Notes: a model not told the origin generated them from the letters alone. 64,000 nt of DNA from Streptomyces sp. ITFR-16 (GCF_031844705.1 NZ_CP134609.1:6944001-7008000), one strand, 5' to 3'. Shown: positions 41,683-50,502, counted from the first letter of the stretch. A program made the numbers and translations.

Positions 41683-42969
41683 TCAGCGCAGATGGACCGG
41701 GAGCGACTCGACGCCGTAGACGATCGACAGCTTGCGGAAGGAGAGGTCCTGCGGGCGCACGGCGAGCCGCATCCCGGGGAACCGCCTGGCGAGGGCCGGG
41801 TAGGCGGCGCGCAGTTCCATCCGGGCCAGTTCGGCGCCGATGCAGCGGTGGATGCCGTGGCCGAAGGCGAGGTGTCCCGCAGGCGTGGTGCGGTCCACGT
41901 CGAAGTGTCCGTCGTCCGTGACGTACAGGGGGTCCCGGTTGGCGCCGCTCAGCGAGCAGAGCACCATGTCGCCACGCGGGATGACCACCCCGGCCACCTC
42001 TATGTCGCGGCGCGCGAACCGGGGGAAGGCGATCTGTACGGCGGACAGATAGCGCAGCACCTCCTCGACAAAGGGCGCCGTCACACTGTCGTCCGTGCGC
42101 AGCCGGGTCAGGACGTCCTCGTTGCGCAGCAGCACGAGGGAGCCGAGCGCGATCGTGCTGGCCGTCGTCTCGAATCCGCCGGTGAGCACACCGTCGGCGA
42201 GACCGGCGAGTTCCTCGTCGTCGACGGTGTCCCCGTGCTCCCGCACGATCATGCCGAGCAGCCCGTCACCCGGCTTCTTCCGCTGCGCCCTGACGACCTC
42301 CCGGAAGTACTCCAGCGACTCGGACATGACCCCGAACGGCGCGGTCGCCCCGCCGAACAGGTCGAAGCGGTCCATGGCCAGTTGCTGGAAGTCCTTGCGG
42401 TCCTCGTACGGCACCCCGAGCAGTTCGCAGATCGTGAGGGAGGGGACGGGCAGCGCGAATTCGTGCACCAGGTCGACCGGCCCCGGAGCGGCGGCCATCG
42501 CGTCGAGGCGTTCCTCGACGATGGCGTCGATCCTGGGCGTCAGACGCCGCAGGCGGCGCATGGTGAATTCCGGGGTGAGGATGCGGCGCAGCCGCGTATG
42601 GACCGGCGGATCGCTGAAACCCAGTCCGCCCGGGCTGTGTTCGGCGGCTATCCCCGCATTGCCCGCCAGATGGGCGAAGTCGGTGCTGAAGCCGTCGGCG
42701 GAGCCGAGCACCGCCTTCGACGCCTCGTAGCCCGTGACCACCCAGGCGTCCATGCCGAACGGCAGCTCCACCTTGGACACCGGCGCGACCGCCCCGCCCC
42801 CGGCGGGCCGGAGCACCGGATCCAGGCCGTCCCTCCGCAACGGCCTCAGCAGTTCCTCGGGCAGCAGCTTGATCGTGGAGGAGCCGAGCCCGTGCTTCTG
42901 GATCCTCGCCAGGTAGCTTCGCCCGAGCCGGGCGGTGAGGCGGGAACGGAACGTCGTACTCAATGTCAC
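41683..42969 (-). CDS. Cytochrome P450
   Basis: 428 residues. I-helix GGFETTAST (near 245), ExxR in EEVLRYL (near 283) and the heme-binding loop FGHGIHRCIG with Cys ligand (near 352). Actinobacterial class I enzyme that hydroxylates a small molecule using separate ferredoxin/reductase; no ferredoxin gene is adjacent. GTG 42969 start with a weak ribosome-binding site (GGAG). Confidence 0.95.
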   Translation of the reverse strand: MTLSTTFRSRLTARLGRSYLARIQKHGLGSSTIKLLPEELLRPLRRDGLDPVLRPAGGGAVAPVSKVELPFGMDAWVVTGYEASKAVLGSADGFSTDFAHLAGNAGIAAEHSPGGLGFSDPPVHTRLRRILTPEFTMRRLRRLTPRIDAIVEERLDAMAAAPGPVDLVHEFALPVPSLTICELLGVPYEDRKDFQQLAMDRFDLFGGATAPFGVMSESLEYFREVVRAQRKKPGDGLLGMIVREHGDTVDDEELAGLADGVLTGGFETTASTIALGSLVLLRNEDVLTRLRTDDSVTAPFVEEVLRYLSAVQIAFPRFARRDIEVAGVVIPRGDMVLCSLSGANRDPLYVTDDGHFDVDRTTPAGHLAFGHGIHRCIGAELARMELRAAYPALARRFPGMRLAVRPQDLSFRKLSIVYGVESLPVHLR

Positions 42970-43284
42970 TCCATGAGTCGCTGCGAGAACTGGTCGGTTG
43001 GCAGGTGTTCGACGCCAGGACGTGGCCGGCTACGGTGACTTCGGCTGTCTGACCAGGAATTATGACCACTTGTTCGGGCGAGGGGGCGGTCGGGTGCGAG
43101 ATAGGTCGTCCATGCTTCGACGGTAGGGCCGTGCGGGCGCCCGCGCCCGCCCCCGCCGAGTGGCGGGACGGGCAGGTGGCCGGGGTGGGAAGAGCTCCGC
43201 GCGCGGGCCCTGCGGACGCCTGCGCGGGCGCCGACGACGGGCACGGATTGCGGGCCCCACCGCTCCGGCGGAGGCCCGTTCCCC
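42970..43284. other. Gene-free stretch between P450 and RHH genes
   Basis: About 315 bases before the RHH promoter. It must carry the P450 promoter on the minus strand, but I see no good consensus boxes and no coding frame with family character. Confidence 0.5.
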
Positions 43285-43314
43285 TTGCCGGTGCTAGCAA
43301 TCGCGCGCTAGCTT
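43285..43314 (+). promoter_or_regulatory. Leaderless promoter with paired GCTAGC operators (RHH/Fic operon)
   Basis: TTGCCG (43285-43290), 18-base spacer, TAGCTT (43309-43314); GTG at 43321 is 6 bases beyond, so transcription should start at the start codon. Two GCTAGC hexamers (43293-43298 and 43307-43312, 14 bases apart) sit in the spacer and -10, the layout of an RHH antitoxin autoregulatory operator. Confidence 0.65.
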
Positions 43315-43320
43315 GGAAGT

Positions 43321-43548
43321 GTGCCCAAGACTCAGCTGAACGTGAGAGTGGACGAGGCCACCGCCGAGGCCGCGCGGCAGCGCGCGCTCCAGAGGGGGAT
43401 GAGCGTGAACCGCTACATAGAGGAGCTCGTCAAACAGGACGCGGGCGAGGTGGGCCACACCTTCGTCGAGGCCGCCGCCGACTTCATGAAGCAGTACGAA
43501 TCGGTGTTCGCCGAGGAGTTCGGCCCGGAGCGCAAAGGCACCCGTTGA
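43321..43548 (+). CDS. Ribbon-helix-helix antitoxin
   Basis: 75 residues: N-terminal RHH DNA-binding fold (TQLNVRVDEATAEAARQRAL, then RGMSVNRYIEELVKQD) followed by an acidic helix (FVEAAADFMKQYESVFAEEF) suited to bind a toxin. Typical Arc/MetJ-type antitoxin. GTG 43321. Its stop TGA overlaps the TTG start of the next gene, coupling the pair. Confidence 0.85.
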   Translation: MPKTQLNVRVDEATAEAARQRALQRGMSVNRYIEELVKQDAGEVGHTFVEAAADFMKQYESVFAEEFGPERKGTR

Positions 43549-43916
43549 ACCTCCGGATCCAGCTTTCCTGGCTGCTCATGGTCGCCGAGCACAAGACACC
43601 CGGTGACCCGCAGGTGACCGACTGGGGAGCGCTGGTCGCCGCGGTCGCCCGCCATGAGGCGGAGATCTTCGGCAGCCCCGTCTACAGCGACCCGCACTCC
43701 CGGGCGGCCTCGCTGCTCCAGCTGCTGCTGCATGTGCCGGCGCTGGAGCGCTCCAACGCCATGTTCGCCTCGGCCGTCGCGTACGGGTATCTCGTCGCGT
43801 CGGGCCTGAAGGTCATCACCTCGCCCGAGCAGGTGCGTGATCTGGCGCTGCTGGTCAAGGAGGGCAAGGCGGACGTCCGCGCCATCGCGGACGAGCTGCG
43901 CCAGTGGAGCCTGTGA
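43545..43916 (+). CDS. Fic/Doc-like toxin with degenerate active site
   Basis: 123 residues predicted nearly all helical, with the size and position of a Doc-type toxin. The segment LLHVPALERSNAMFASAVAYG (His 63) aligns with the Fic/Doc motif HxFxDANKRTA but lacks the Asp, Asn, Lys and Arg that bind and position the nucleotide. It could be an inactive relative, or a toxin of changed chemistry. Start TTG 43545 overlaps the antitoxin stop (TTGA). Confidence 0.65.
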   Translation: MNLRIQLSWLLMVAEHKTPGDPQVTDWGALVAAVARHEAEIFGSPVYSDPHSRAASLLQLLLHVPALERSNAMFASAVAYGYLVASGLKVITSPEQVRDLALLVKEGKADVRAIADELRQWSL

Positions 43917-43983
43917 CCGACGGACGAGGGCGCCCGCAGACCGCCCGTCCTCAAGGCCGCCCACGCGCAGACCGCACACTCGC

Positions 43984-44683
43984 TCAGCCGAGCCCCTGAC
44001 GTCCCCGGTCCACCACCACGGACCGTCGCGCCACCCCCCAGCACGCACGACGACGTGGGGAGCCGGACGCCGCGCTCCGGCATCCTGACCCTCCGGTACG
44101 ACCTCAGCTCGAAACCGGCCGCATCGATGGCGGCGAGCGCGTCGCGCGAGGTGTGGCAGCCACCGGCGACCCAGGGCCAGAAGGTCCGGTCCAGCGCGCG
44201 CTGGGTGGCCGCCATGGCCCGTCCGTCGGCCCGCACATGCTCGAAGAAGCGCAGCTCACCGCCAGGCCGCAGGACCCGCCGGATCTCCGTGAGAGACCGC
44301 TCCACGTCCCGTACCGTGCACAGCACCAGCGACGCCACGGCCCCGTCGAACGCCTCGCTCTTCACCGGCAGCGCCTCCGCCGTACCCGGCACCACGTCCA
44401 CCGGAATGCCGGCCCGCAGCGCTGAGCGCACGGCCAACTGCCGCAGCGTGCGTTCCGGTTCGATCGCCACCACCTCGGAGACGGCGGGCGGGTAGTGGGC
44501 GAAGTTCAGCCCGTTGCCGGCGCCGATCTCGATGACCCGCCCCGAGAGGCCGGACAGCAGCTCCGCCCGGACCGCCGCCATTCCGGCGGCGGACTCGGCG
44601 GCCACGCTCATCCGGGCGTAGCAGCGGGCGAAGACGGGATGGTGCACCGCGTCCTGGGGGATCTTCGTGCTCCGCAGCCGCAT
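43984..44683 (-). pseudogene. SAM-dependent methyltransferase, apparent +1 frameshift near 44034-44039
   Basis: Class I methyltransferase: VIEIGAGNGLNFAHYP (motif I), then AIEPERTL, VVPGTAEALP, VASLVLCTVRDVERSLTEIRRVLRPGGELRFFEHV. Length to 43984 equals the family's usual 210-230 residues. In the printed sequence the frame shifts at a run of six C (44034-44039): with five C the end reads PTSSCVLGVARRSVVVDRGRQGLG and stops at 43984-43986, whereas the uncorrected frame runs on antisense into the Fic gene. It is either a real frameshift or a homopolymer error. Annotated as interrupted; ATG 44683. Confidence 0.8.
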
Positions 44684-44833
44684 GGCGGACCTCCTCGAGG
44701 GACCGGCCCGCGCCCGCGGCGGCGTACGCCCCGCGCGGCCCGCGGCCGGAAAGGTTCGGCTCCTTTGATTCTGCCCCGTTCCGGGCCGCTCAGCCGGGTG
44801 GCGGCGGGCATCCCACGGGCACCGCCGGGCGCC

Positions 44834-45523
44834 TCACCCCAGCGGCCGGTGCCCGCCCAGCGACTCGGCCAGCCAACTCCCCGCCCGGGCACGGAAGTCA
44901 GCCGGAGCGAGCGCTCCCGCGCCCTCCGGGACCGCGCCCAGCAGCGGCGCACCTGCGGCCACCGGCAGATCCGTCACATTGCAGCGTGCCGCAAGACCGG
45001 GGTCGGCGGGCATGCTGCCGATCACCACTCCGAGGCAGTCGAGCCCCCGGGCGCGCAGGGCCTCCGCAGTCAGTGCCGTGGAGTTGAGCGTGCCCAGCCC
45101 TGCGGGGGCGACCACCAGGACCGGCGCCGCCAGCAGCCGTGCGGCGTCCGCCAGCGTCGCCCCCTCGTCGTCGAACCGTACGAGCAGCCCGCCGGCGCCC
45201 TCGACGAGCACCAGATCGTGTTCCGCCGCCAGCTTCCCGGCCGCCTCGGCGATCTCGTACGGACGCACGGGCGTCATCCCGGCCCGGCGGGCTGCCGTCG
45301 CGGGCGCCAACGGCTCCGGGAAGCGGGCCAGTTCGACGGCCGTCACATGGCCGCCCGCCAGCCGCGCCACCTCGGCTGCGTCTCCCGGCTCACCCGGCTC
45401 CAGACCCGTCTGGGCCGGTTTGAGCACCGCCACCCGGCGGCCCGCAGAGGCCGCCGCCACGGCCGCCGTCACGATCGTCTTGCCGATCTCCGTGCCGGTG
45501 CCGGTCACCACCAGAACGCCCAT
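44834..45523 (-). CDS. bioD: Dethiobiotin synthetase
   Basis: 229 residues. ATP-dependent carboxylation and ring closure of DAPA to dethiobiotin. P-loop VVTGTGTEIGKTIVT (residues 4-18), KPAQTGL and the EGAGGLLVRF loop (near 112) identify it. ATG 45523 follows the bioA stop with one base between, so the genes are coupled. Last gene of bioB-bioA-bioD. Confidence 0.95.
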   Translation of the reverse strand: MGVLVVTGTGTEIGKTIVTAAVAAASAGRRVAVLKPAQTGLEPGEPGDAAEVARLAGGHVTAVELARFPEPLAPATAARRAGMTPVRPYEIAEAAGKLAAEHDLVLVEGAGGLLVRFDDEGATLADAARLLAAPVLVVAPAGLGTLNSTALTAEALRARGLDCLGVVIGSMPADPGLAARCNVTDLPVAAGAPLLGAVPEGAGALAPADFRARAGSWLAESLGGHRPLG

Positions 45524-45524
45524 C

Positions 45525-46829
45525 TCAGCCCTCCCGAGCCGCCGCGCACACGGCACGGCAGATCCGCGCCACATCGTCGTCACCCGTCACATACGGCGGC
45601 ATCGTGTAGACGAGGTCGCGGAACGGCCGCAGCCACACGCCCTCGCGCACCGCCGCCCGGGTCGCCGCCTCCATGTCCACGTCGTGATCGAGCTGCACGA
45701 CTCCGATGGCGCCCAGCACCCGGACGTCCCGGACGCCCGGCAGACCCTCCGCCGCCGCCAGCCCCTCGCGCAGACCGGCACCGATCCGCTTGACCTCCTG
45801 CTCCCAGTCCTGCCCGAGCAGCAGGTCGATGGAGGCGCAGGCCACGGCGGAGGCGAGCGGATTGCCCATGAACGTCGGACCGTGGGCGAGCACCGGGACC
45901 TCGCCGCGCGAGATCCCGTCGGCCACCTCGCTCGTGCACAGGGTCGCCGCCATCGTCAGATAGCCGCCGGTCAGCGCCTTGCCCACGCACATCACATCCG
46001 GCGAGACCCCGGCGTGCCCGGCCGCGAAGAGCTGTCCCGTACGTCCGAAGCCCGTCGCGATCTCGTCGAACACCAGCAGCACACCGGACGCGTCGCACGC
46101 CTCGCGCAGCACCCGCAGATACGCGGGGGAGTGGAACCGCATCCCGCCGGCGCCCTGTACCACCGGCTCCACGATCACGGCCGCCAGTTCGTCGGCGTGG
46201 TGCGCGATCAGCTCGCGCAGATGCGCCGCGTACGCCGGATCGGGCTCCGCGTCGAAACCTGCCGGCGGCTCGTCGGCGAAGACCTGCCGGGGCAGCGCAC
46301 CCGACCACAGCTCGTGCATGCCGCCCTCGGGGTCGCACACCGACATCGGCTGCCAGGTGTCCCCGTGGTACCCGCCGCGCCAGGTCAGCAGCCGCTGCTT
46401 GGCCGGGCGGCCCGCCGAGCGCCAGTACTGCAGGCACATCTTCACGGCGACCTCGACCGACACGGAGCCCGAGTCGGCGAGGAAGACGTGCTGCAACGGC
46501 TCCGGAGTGATCTCGACCAGCCGGGCCGCCAGCCGCACGGCGGGCTCATGGGTGAGCCCGCCGAACATCACATGGCTCATCCGGTCCAGCTGGTCGCGGG
46601 CCGCCTCGTTCAGCACCGGGTGGTTGTAGCCGTGCACGGCCGACCACCACGACGACATGCCGTCGACCAACTCGCTCTGCCCGTGGGCGGGTTCGGCGAG
46701 CCTGAGCCGGACCCCGGACGCGGACGCCACGACCAGCGGCTCCTGCCGGCCCGGCATGGGGCCGTACGGATGCCAGACGTGCGCCCGGTCCAGGGCCCGG
46801 AGCCCGGCGGGGGAGCGCGGCTCAGGCAT
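45525..46829 (-). CDS. bioA: Adenosylmethionine-8-amino-7-oxononanoate aminotransferase
   Basis: 434 residues. Uses SAM as amino donor to convert KAPA to DAPA. PLP Lys in MCVGKALTGGYLTMAA (near 275), DEIATGFGRTG (Asp pairing with the pyridine N), and the N-terminal DRAHVWHPYGPM and SSWWSAVHGYNHP of BioA. Start ATG 46829 overlaps the bioB stop by 8 bases. Confidence 0.96.
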   Translation of the reverse strand: MPEPRSPAGLRALDRAHVWHPYGPMPGRQEPLVVASASGVRLRLAEPAHGQSELVDGMSSWWSAVHGYNHPVLNEAARDQLDRMSHVMFGGLTHEPAVRLAARLVEITPEPLQHVFLADSGSVSVEVAVKMCLQYWRSAGRPAKQRLLTWRGGYHGDTWQPMSVCDPEGGMHELWSGALPRQVFADEPPAGFDAEPDPAYAAHLRELIAHHADELAAVIVEPVVQGAGGMRFHSPAYLRVLREACDASGVLLVFDEIATGFGRTGQLFAAGHAGVSPDVMCVGKALTGGYLTMAATLCTSEVADGISRGEVPVLAHGPTFMGNPLASAVACASIDLLLGQDWEQEVKRIGAGLREGLAAAEGLPGVRDVRVLGAIGVVQLDHDVDMEAATRAAVREGVWLRPFRDLVYTMPPYVTGDDDVARICRAVCAAAREG

Positions 46830-48000
46830 TGGGTGCGAGATCCGTCCCCGCGCCGCGGCGGCGGACCGCCACCAGATCCGTGCGGGCCCCCGGCACCTCG
46901 GCGTCCTGCGCGGCGGCGGGCGCCGCCTCGGCCGCGGGGCCGTCGCCGCAGGGCTCGCAGCCGCCGGAGTGGGAACCGCAGCCGCCGCCCGCCTCGGCAC
47001 GGTGGCGGGGGAGCGTCGTCGTCCCGGCGCCCTCGACCTCGAACCCGGCGTCCGCGATCATGTCCAGGTCCGCCTGGCCCGCCTGGCCCTCACTGGTCAG
47101 ATAGTCGCCCAGGAAGATCGAGTTGACCAGGTGAAGGGCCAGCGGCTGCATCGAGCGCAGATGCACCTCGCGCCCGCCCGCGAGCCGAACCTCCACGTCC
47201 GGGCAGACGAACCGCACCATCGCCAGGATCCGCAGGCAGCGCTGCGGCGTCAGGTTCCACTCCTTGGCGAGCGGGGTCCCCTCGAACGGGATGAGGAAGT
47301 TGACCGGAACCGAGTCCGGGTCGAGCTCGCGCAGCGCGAAGACCACATCGACCAGGTCGGCGTCGCTCTCGCCCATCCCGGCGATCAGCCCGGAGCACGC
47401 GGAGAGCCCCGCCGCCTGCGCCTGGTGCACCGTCTCCACCCGGTCCGCGTAGGTGTGGGTGGTCGTGATGTCCCCGTACGTCCCCTCGGACGTGTTGAGG
47501 TTGTGGTTGTACGCGTCGGCGCCCGCCGACCGCAGCCGGTCGGCCTGCCCGTCGGAGAGCAGACCGAGGCAGGCGCACACCTCGACACCCTCGTTCTGCT
47601 CCTTGATGGCCTCGATGGTCTGCGACACCCGGTCGACGTCCCGGTCGGTCGGGCCGCGGCCGCTGGCCACCAGACAGACGCGCTTGGCGCCCCCGGCCAC
47701 GCCCGCGGCGGCGGCCTTCGACGCCTCGTCCGGCTTCAGCCAGGTGTACTTGAGGATCTCGGCCTTGGAGCCGAGCCGCTGCGAACAGTACGAGCAGTCC
47801 TCGGGGCAGAGCCCGGACTTCAGATTGACCAGATAGTTCAGCTTCACCCGCCGCCCGAACCACTGACGGCGCACCTTTCCGGCCGCGGCCACCACGTCGA
47901 GCAGTTCGTCGTCCGGGGTCGCCAGTACGGCGAGCGCTTCTTCACGGGTCGGCAGCTCACGCCGCAGCCCCTTGTCCACCAGCGTGTTCAGGAGGTCCAT
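46822..48000 (-). CDS. bioB: Biotin synthase
   Basis: 392 residues. Radical-SAM enzyme inserting sulfur into dethiobiotin. [4Fe-4S] motif CPEDCSYC (near 64-71), other cluster ligands in the CLGLLSDGQ and RLAGGREVHLRS region, and YNHNLNT. The C-terminal 50 residues are beyond the core and contain GGCGSHSGGCEPCGDG, four Cys in a short span, then a Pro/Ala-rich tail: an actinobacterial extension of unknown role. ATG 48000, first gene of the operon and divergent from bioF. Confidence 0.95.
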   Translation of the reverse strand: MDLLNTLVDKGLRRELPTREEALAVLATPDDELLDVVAAAGKVRRQWFGRRVKLNYLVNLKSGLCPEDCSYCSQRLGSKAEILKYTWLKPDEASKAAAAGVAGGAKRVCLVASGRGPTDRDVDRVSQTIEAIKEQNEGVEVCACLGLLSDGQADRLRSAGADAYNHNLNTSEGTYGDITTTHTYADRVETVHQAQAAGLSACSGLIAGMGESDADLVDVVFALRELDPDSVPVNFLIPFEGTPLAKEWNLTPQRCLRILAMVRFVCPDVEVRLAGGREVHLRSMQPLALHLVNSIFLGDYLTSEGQAGQADLDMIADAGFEVEGAGTTTLPRHRAEAGGGCGSHSGGCEPCGDGPAAEAAPAAAQDAEVPGARTDLVAVRRRGAGTDLAPNA

Positions 48001-48066
48001 GGCGATGATCCTGACGCACGGCACCGCCCCGAGCCAAGGAGGAACCGGACAACAGAGCTCGCAGAG

Positions 48067-48086
48067 GGTGTGTGCATTGCCACACC
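48067..48086. promoter_or_regulatory. Inverted repeat in bioB-bioF intergenic region
   Basis: GGTGTG (48067-48072) and CACACC (48081-48086) with 8 bases between. Lies between the divergent bio genes, upstream of TAGGGT (48108-48113), a good -10 for bioF. Candidate operator of a biotin regulator; none is encoded nearby. Confidence 0.45.
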
Positions 48087-48142
48087 ATGCCTGGTTGCGA
48101 CCCCGGTTAGGGTCTGTGAGCTGCCTACAAAAGGGACCGGCC

Positions 48143-49285
48143 ATGTCCTTCACCCCGTTCGACTGGATCGACGACGAGGCGCGCCGCCGCGCCGACGCCG
48201 GGCTCCTTCGCAGGTTGCGGCCCCGGGAGGCCGAGTCGGAGCTGCTGGACCTCGCGAGCAACGACTACCTCGGCCTGACCCGCCACCCGGACGTGACCGG
48301 GAGCGCCGCCCGCGCCGCGCGCCGCTGGGGCGGGGGAGCGACTGGATCCCGTCTCGTGACCGGTTCCACCGCCCTTCATGCCGAGCTCGAAGACGAACTC
48401 GCGGAGTTCTGCGGATTCGAGGCGGCCCTCGTGTTCTCCTCGGGCTACGCCGCCAATCTCGCGGCCCTCACCGCGCTCACCGGCCGGGGCTCCCTGATCG
48501 TCTCGGACGCCGGCAACCACGCCTCCATCGTCGACGGCTGCCGGCTCTCCCGCGCCGAGACCGCGGTCGTCCCGCACGCCGACCCCGAGTCGGTGCGCAA
48601 GACCCTCCGGGTCCACCGGGGCAGGGCGCTGGCCGTCACCGACTCGGTCTTCTCGGTGGACGGCGACGCCGCGCCGCTCGCCGTCCTGGCGGAGGTCTGC
48701 CGTACGGAGAACGCCGCACTCCTCGTCGACGACGCGCACGGACTCGGGGTGCTCGGGGAGGGCGGACGCGGCGCGCTCGCGGCCGCCGGACTCGCGGGCA
48801 CCGATGGCGTCGTCGCCACGCTCACCCTCTCCAAGTCCCTGGGCAGCCAGGGCGGGGCGGTCCTCGGCCCGGCCCGGGTCATCGACCACCTGGTCAACGC
48901 CGCGCGCACGTTCATCTTCGACACCGGACTGGCGCCGGCCGCCGTCGGCGCGGCGCTGGGCGCGCTGCGGCTGCTGCGCCGCGAGCCCGCGCGCGCGGCC
49001 CGGGCCCGTACCGTCGCCACCGCGCTGTACGAGGGGCTGACCGACGCCGGTCTCACCGCCGTCCGGCCCGACGCGGCCGTGGTCTCGGTGCGCGCGCCCT
49101 CGGCCGACGCGGCGGTCGGCTGGGCGGCGGACTGCCGTACGGCCGGGATGGCGGTCGGGTGCTTCCGCCCGCCGTCGGTCCCGGACGGCATCTCCCGGCT
49201 GCGGCTCACCGCCCGCGCCGACCTGACGGACGAGCAGATCGCGCGCGCGGTGGGGATCGTACGGCGGACCGCACCGGCCTCCTGA
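48143..49285 (+). CDS. bioF: 8-amino-7-oxononanoate synthase
   Basis: 380 residues. PLP enzyme condensing pimeloyl-thioester with alanine, first committed step of biotin ring assembly. PLP Lys in TLTLSKSLGSQGG (near 234), SNDYLGLTRHP, GSRLVTGST, and DDAHGLGVLGEGGRG. ATG 48143 with AAAGGGA upstream. It is divergent from bioBAD; no bioW, bioI or bioC/H gene is present here, so pimelate-thioester supply must come from elsewhere. Confidence 0.95.
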   Translation: MSFTPFDWIDDEARRRADAGLLRRLRPREAESELLDLASNDYLGLTRHPDVTGSAARAARRWGGGATGSRLVTGSTALHAELEDELAEFCGFEAALVFSSGYAANLAALTALTGRGSLIVSDAGNHASIVDGCRLSRAETAVVPHADPESVRKTLRVHRGRALAVTDSVFSVDGDAAPLAVLAEVCRTENAALLVDDAHGLGVLGEGGRGALAAAGLAGTDGVVATLTLSKSLGSQGGAVLGPARVIDHLVNAARTFIFDTGLAPAAVGAALGALRLLRREPARAARARTVATALYEGLTDAGLTAVRPDAAVVSVRAPSADAAVGWAADCRTAGMAVGCFRPPSVPDGISRLRLTARADLTDEQIARAVGIVRRTAPAS

Positions 49286-49307
49286 CCGGTCCGGCCCGCC
49301 GGGGCCG

Positions 49308-49514
49308 TCAGTGGACGGAACCGCCGTTCAGACCGGAGACGAAGGACGTCCAGGCCGCGGCGGAGAACCGGAGCGGTGGCCTGGACACGTCCTTCGAGTC
49401 GCGCACGGCCAGCTGACGGCCGCCGAACACCGCGGTCTCCACACAGTTGTTCATTCCCGTGCTGCGGCTGCTGCGCCGCCACCGTAACGCGTGCTGTGCG
49501 AGGCAATCCGACAT
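49308..49514 (-). CDS. DUF397 small protein
   Basis: 68 residues with the family layout ALRWRRSSRS, then NNCVETAVFGG, AVRDSKDVSRPPLRFSAAAW and FVSGLNG. In Streptomyces these small proteins are co-encoded with WhiJ-type XRE regulators and take part in developmental control. ATG 49514, 25 bases after the XRE gene ends on the same strand. Confidence 0.92.
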   Translation of the reverse strand: MSDCLAQHALRWRRSSRSTGMNNCVETAVFGGRQLAVRDSKDVSRPPLRFSAAAWTSFVSGLNGGSVH

Positions 49515-49539
49515 GACGCCCCCCTCGGGCAGTCCGGGG

Positions 49540-50400
49540 TCACCGACCGCCGCGGTCGAGTGCGGCGATCAGTTCCAACGAGTGCTCCGGCGACAGCGCG
49601 TGGGTCTGCAAGGTGCGGAAGGCCGAGCTGTACGCCTCGAGGTCTTCTTTCCGCTCCAGGTAGAGGCTACTCGTCAAATGGTCAAGAACGACCACGTCAA
49701 GATCAGAAGCGGTCGGAAATGAGAAGATTACGAAAGGGCTGGTGAGGCTGACATAGCCGCCGACCGAGAACGGCAGCAACTGCAGCTGTACGTGCGGGAG
49801 CTGTGCGACGCGTGCGAGATGGCGCAGCTGCTCCCGCATCACCCGGCGGCCGCCCACCTCCCTTCGCAGGACCGCCTCGTCCAGCACCGCGCTCAGCCGC
49901 AGCGGCGGATCGCTCCGCAGCACACCCTGCCGGGCGAGCCGTACCTCCACGAGTGAGTCCAGCTGTCCGGCCGGCAGCCCGTCCAGGGACGCCCGGGTCA
50001 CCGCGCGGGCGTATTCGGCCGTCTGCAGCAGACCCGGCACCACCGAGGTCTCCAGCGTGCGGGCGGTGCGGGCCTGCGACTCCAGGCTGATGAAGTCGCG
50101 GTACTGGGGAGGGATGAGGCCCCGGTAGGCGTGCCACCAGCCGGCCCCGCCGCCGCCCGCCGAACCGGCGAGCGCGGCCAGGACCTCCCGCAGTTTCGGA
50201 TCGTCCAGACCGTACGCGTCCAGCAGCCGGGTCACGTCCTGCGGCCGGACTCCGCTGACGCCGGTCTCGATCCGGCTCACCTTCGACTGGTGCCAGCCCA
50301 GCAGCCGTGCGGCGTCCCGGCTGGTGAGTCCCGACGCATGGCGCAGACTCCGCAGTTCCTCCCCGAGCTTGCGGCGTCGCACCGCAGGGCCATGGTGCAT
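49540..50400 (-). CDS. WhiJ-type XRE regulator (DUF5753)
   Basis: 286 residues: XRE HTH at about 12-65 (LRSLRHASGLTSRDAARLLGWHQSKVSRIE) followed by a DUF5753 ligand-type domain (about 90-280; SLESQARTARTLETSVVPGLLQTAEYARAV). Paralogous to WhiJ and the abaA-locus regulator of Streptomyces, which influence development and antibiotic production. ATG 50400 chosen (MHHGPAVRRRK). Divergent from the ATPase-domain gene and upstream of the DUF397 gene. Confidence 0.92.
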   Translation of the reverse strand: MHHGPAVRRRKLGEELRSLRHASGLTSRDAARLLGWHQSKVSRIETGVSGVRPQDVTRLLDAYGLDDPKLREVLAALAGSAGGGGAGWWHAYRGLIPPQYRDFISLESQARTARTLETSVVPGLLQTAEYARAVTRASLDGLPAGQLDSLVEVRLARQGVLRSDPPLRLSAVLDEAVLRREVGGRRVMREQLRHLARVAQLPHVQLQLLPFSVGGYVSLTSPFVIFSFPTASDLDVVVLDHLTSSLYLERKEDLEAYSSAFRTLQTHALSPEHSLELIAALDRGGR

Positions 50401-50486
50401 GAGACGGCTCCCTCCCGCTCCCTCACGAGGGGACAGTGTGGCGCCGGTGCGGGGCATCCGGGGCAGAGTTCACCGCTTTGAGCGAC

Positions 50487-50502
50487 AGATATATGCATAT
50501 CT
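50487..50502. promoter_or_regulatory. AT-rich palindrome in XRE/ATPase intergenic region
   Basis: AGATAT-ATGC-ATATCT, perfect 6-bp arms, in otherwise GC-rich DNA between the divergent genes. Candidate operator of the XRE regulator. Confidence 0.5.

Noticed and set aside
42966..43244. Minus-strand 92-codon frame ending next to the P450 start
   Set aside because: Composition is GC-shadow-like and lacks any match; kept as intergenic.
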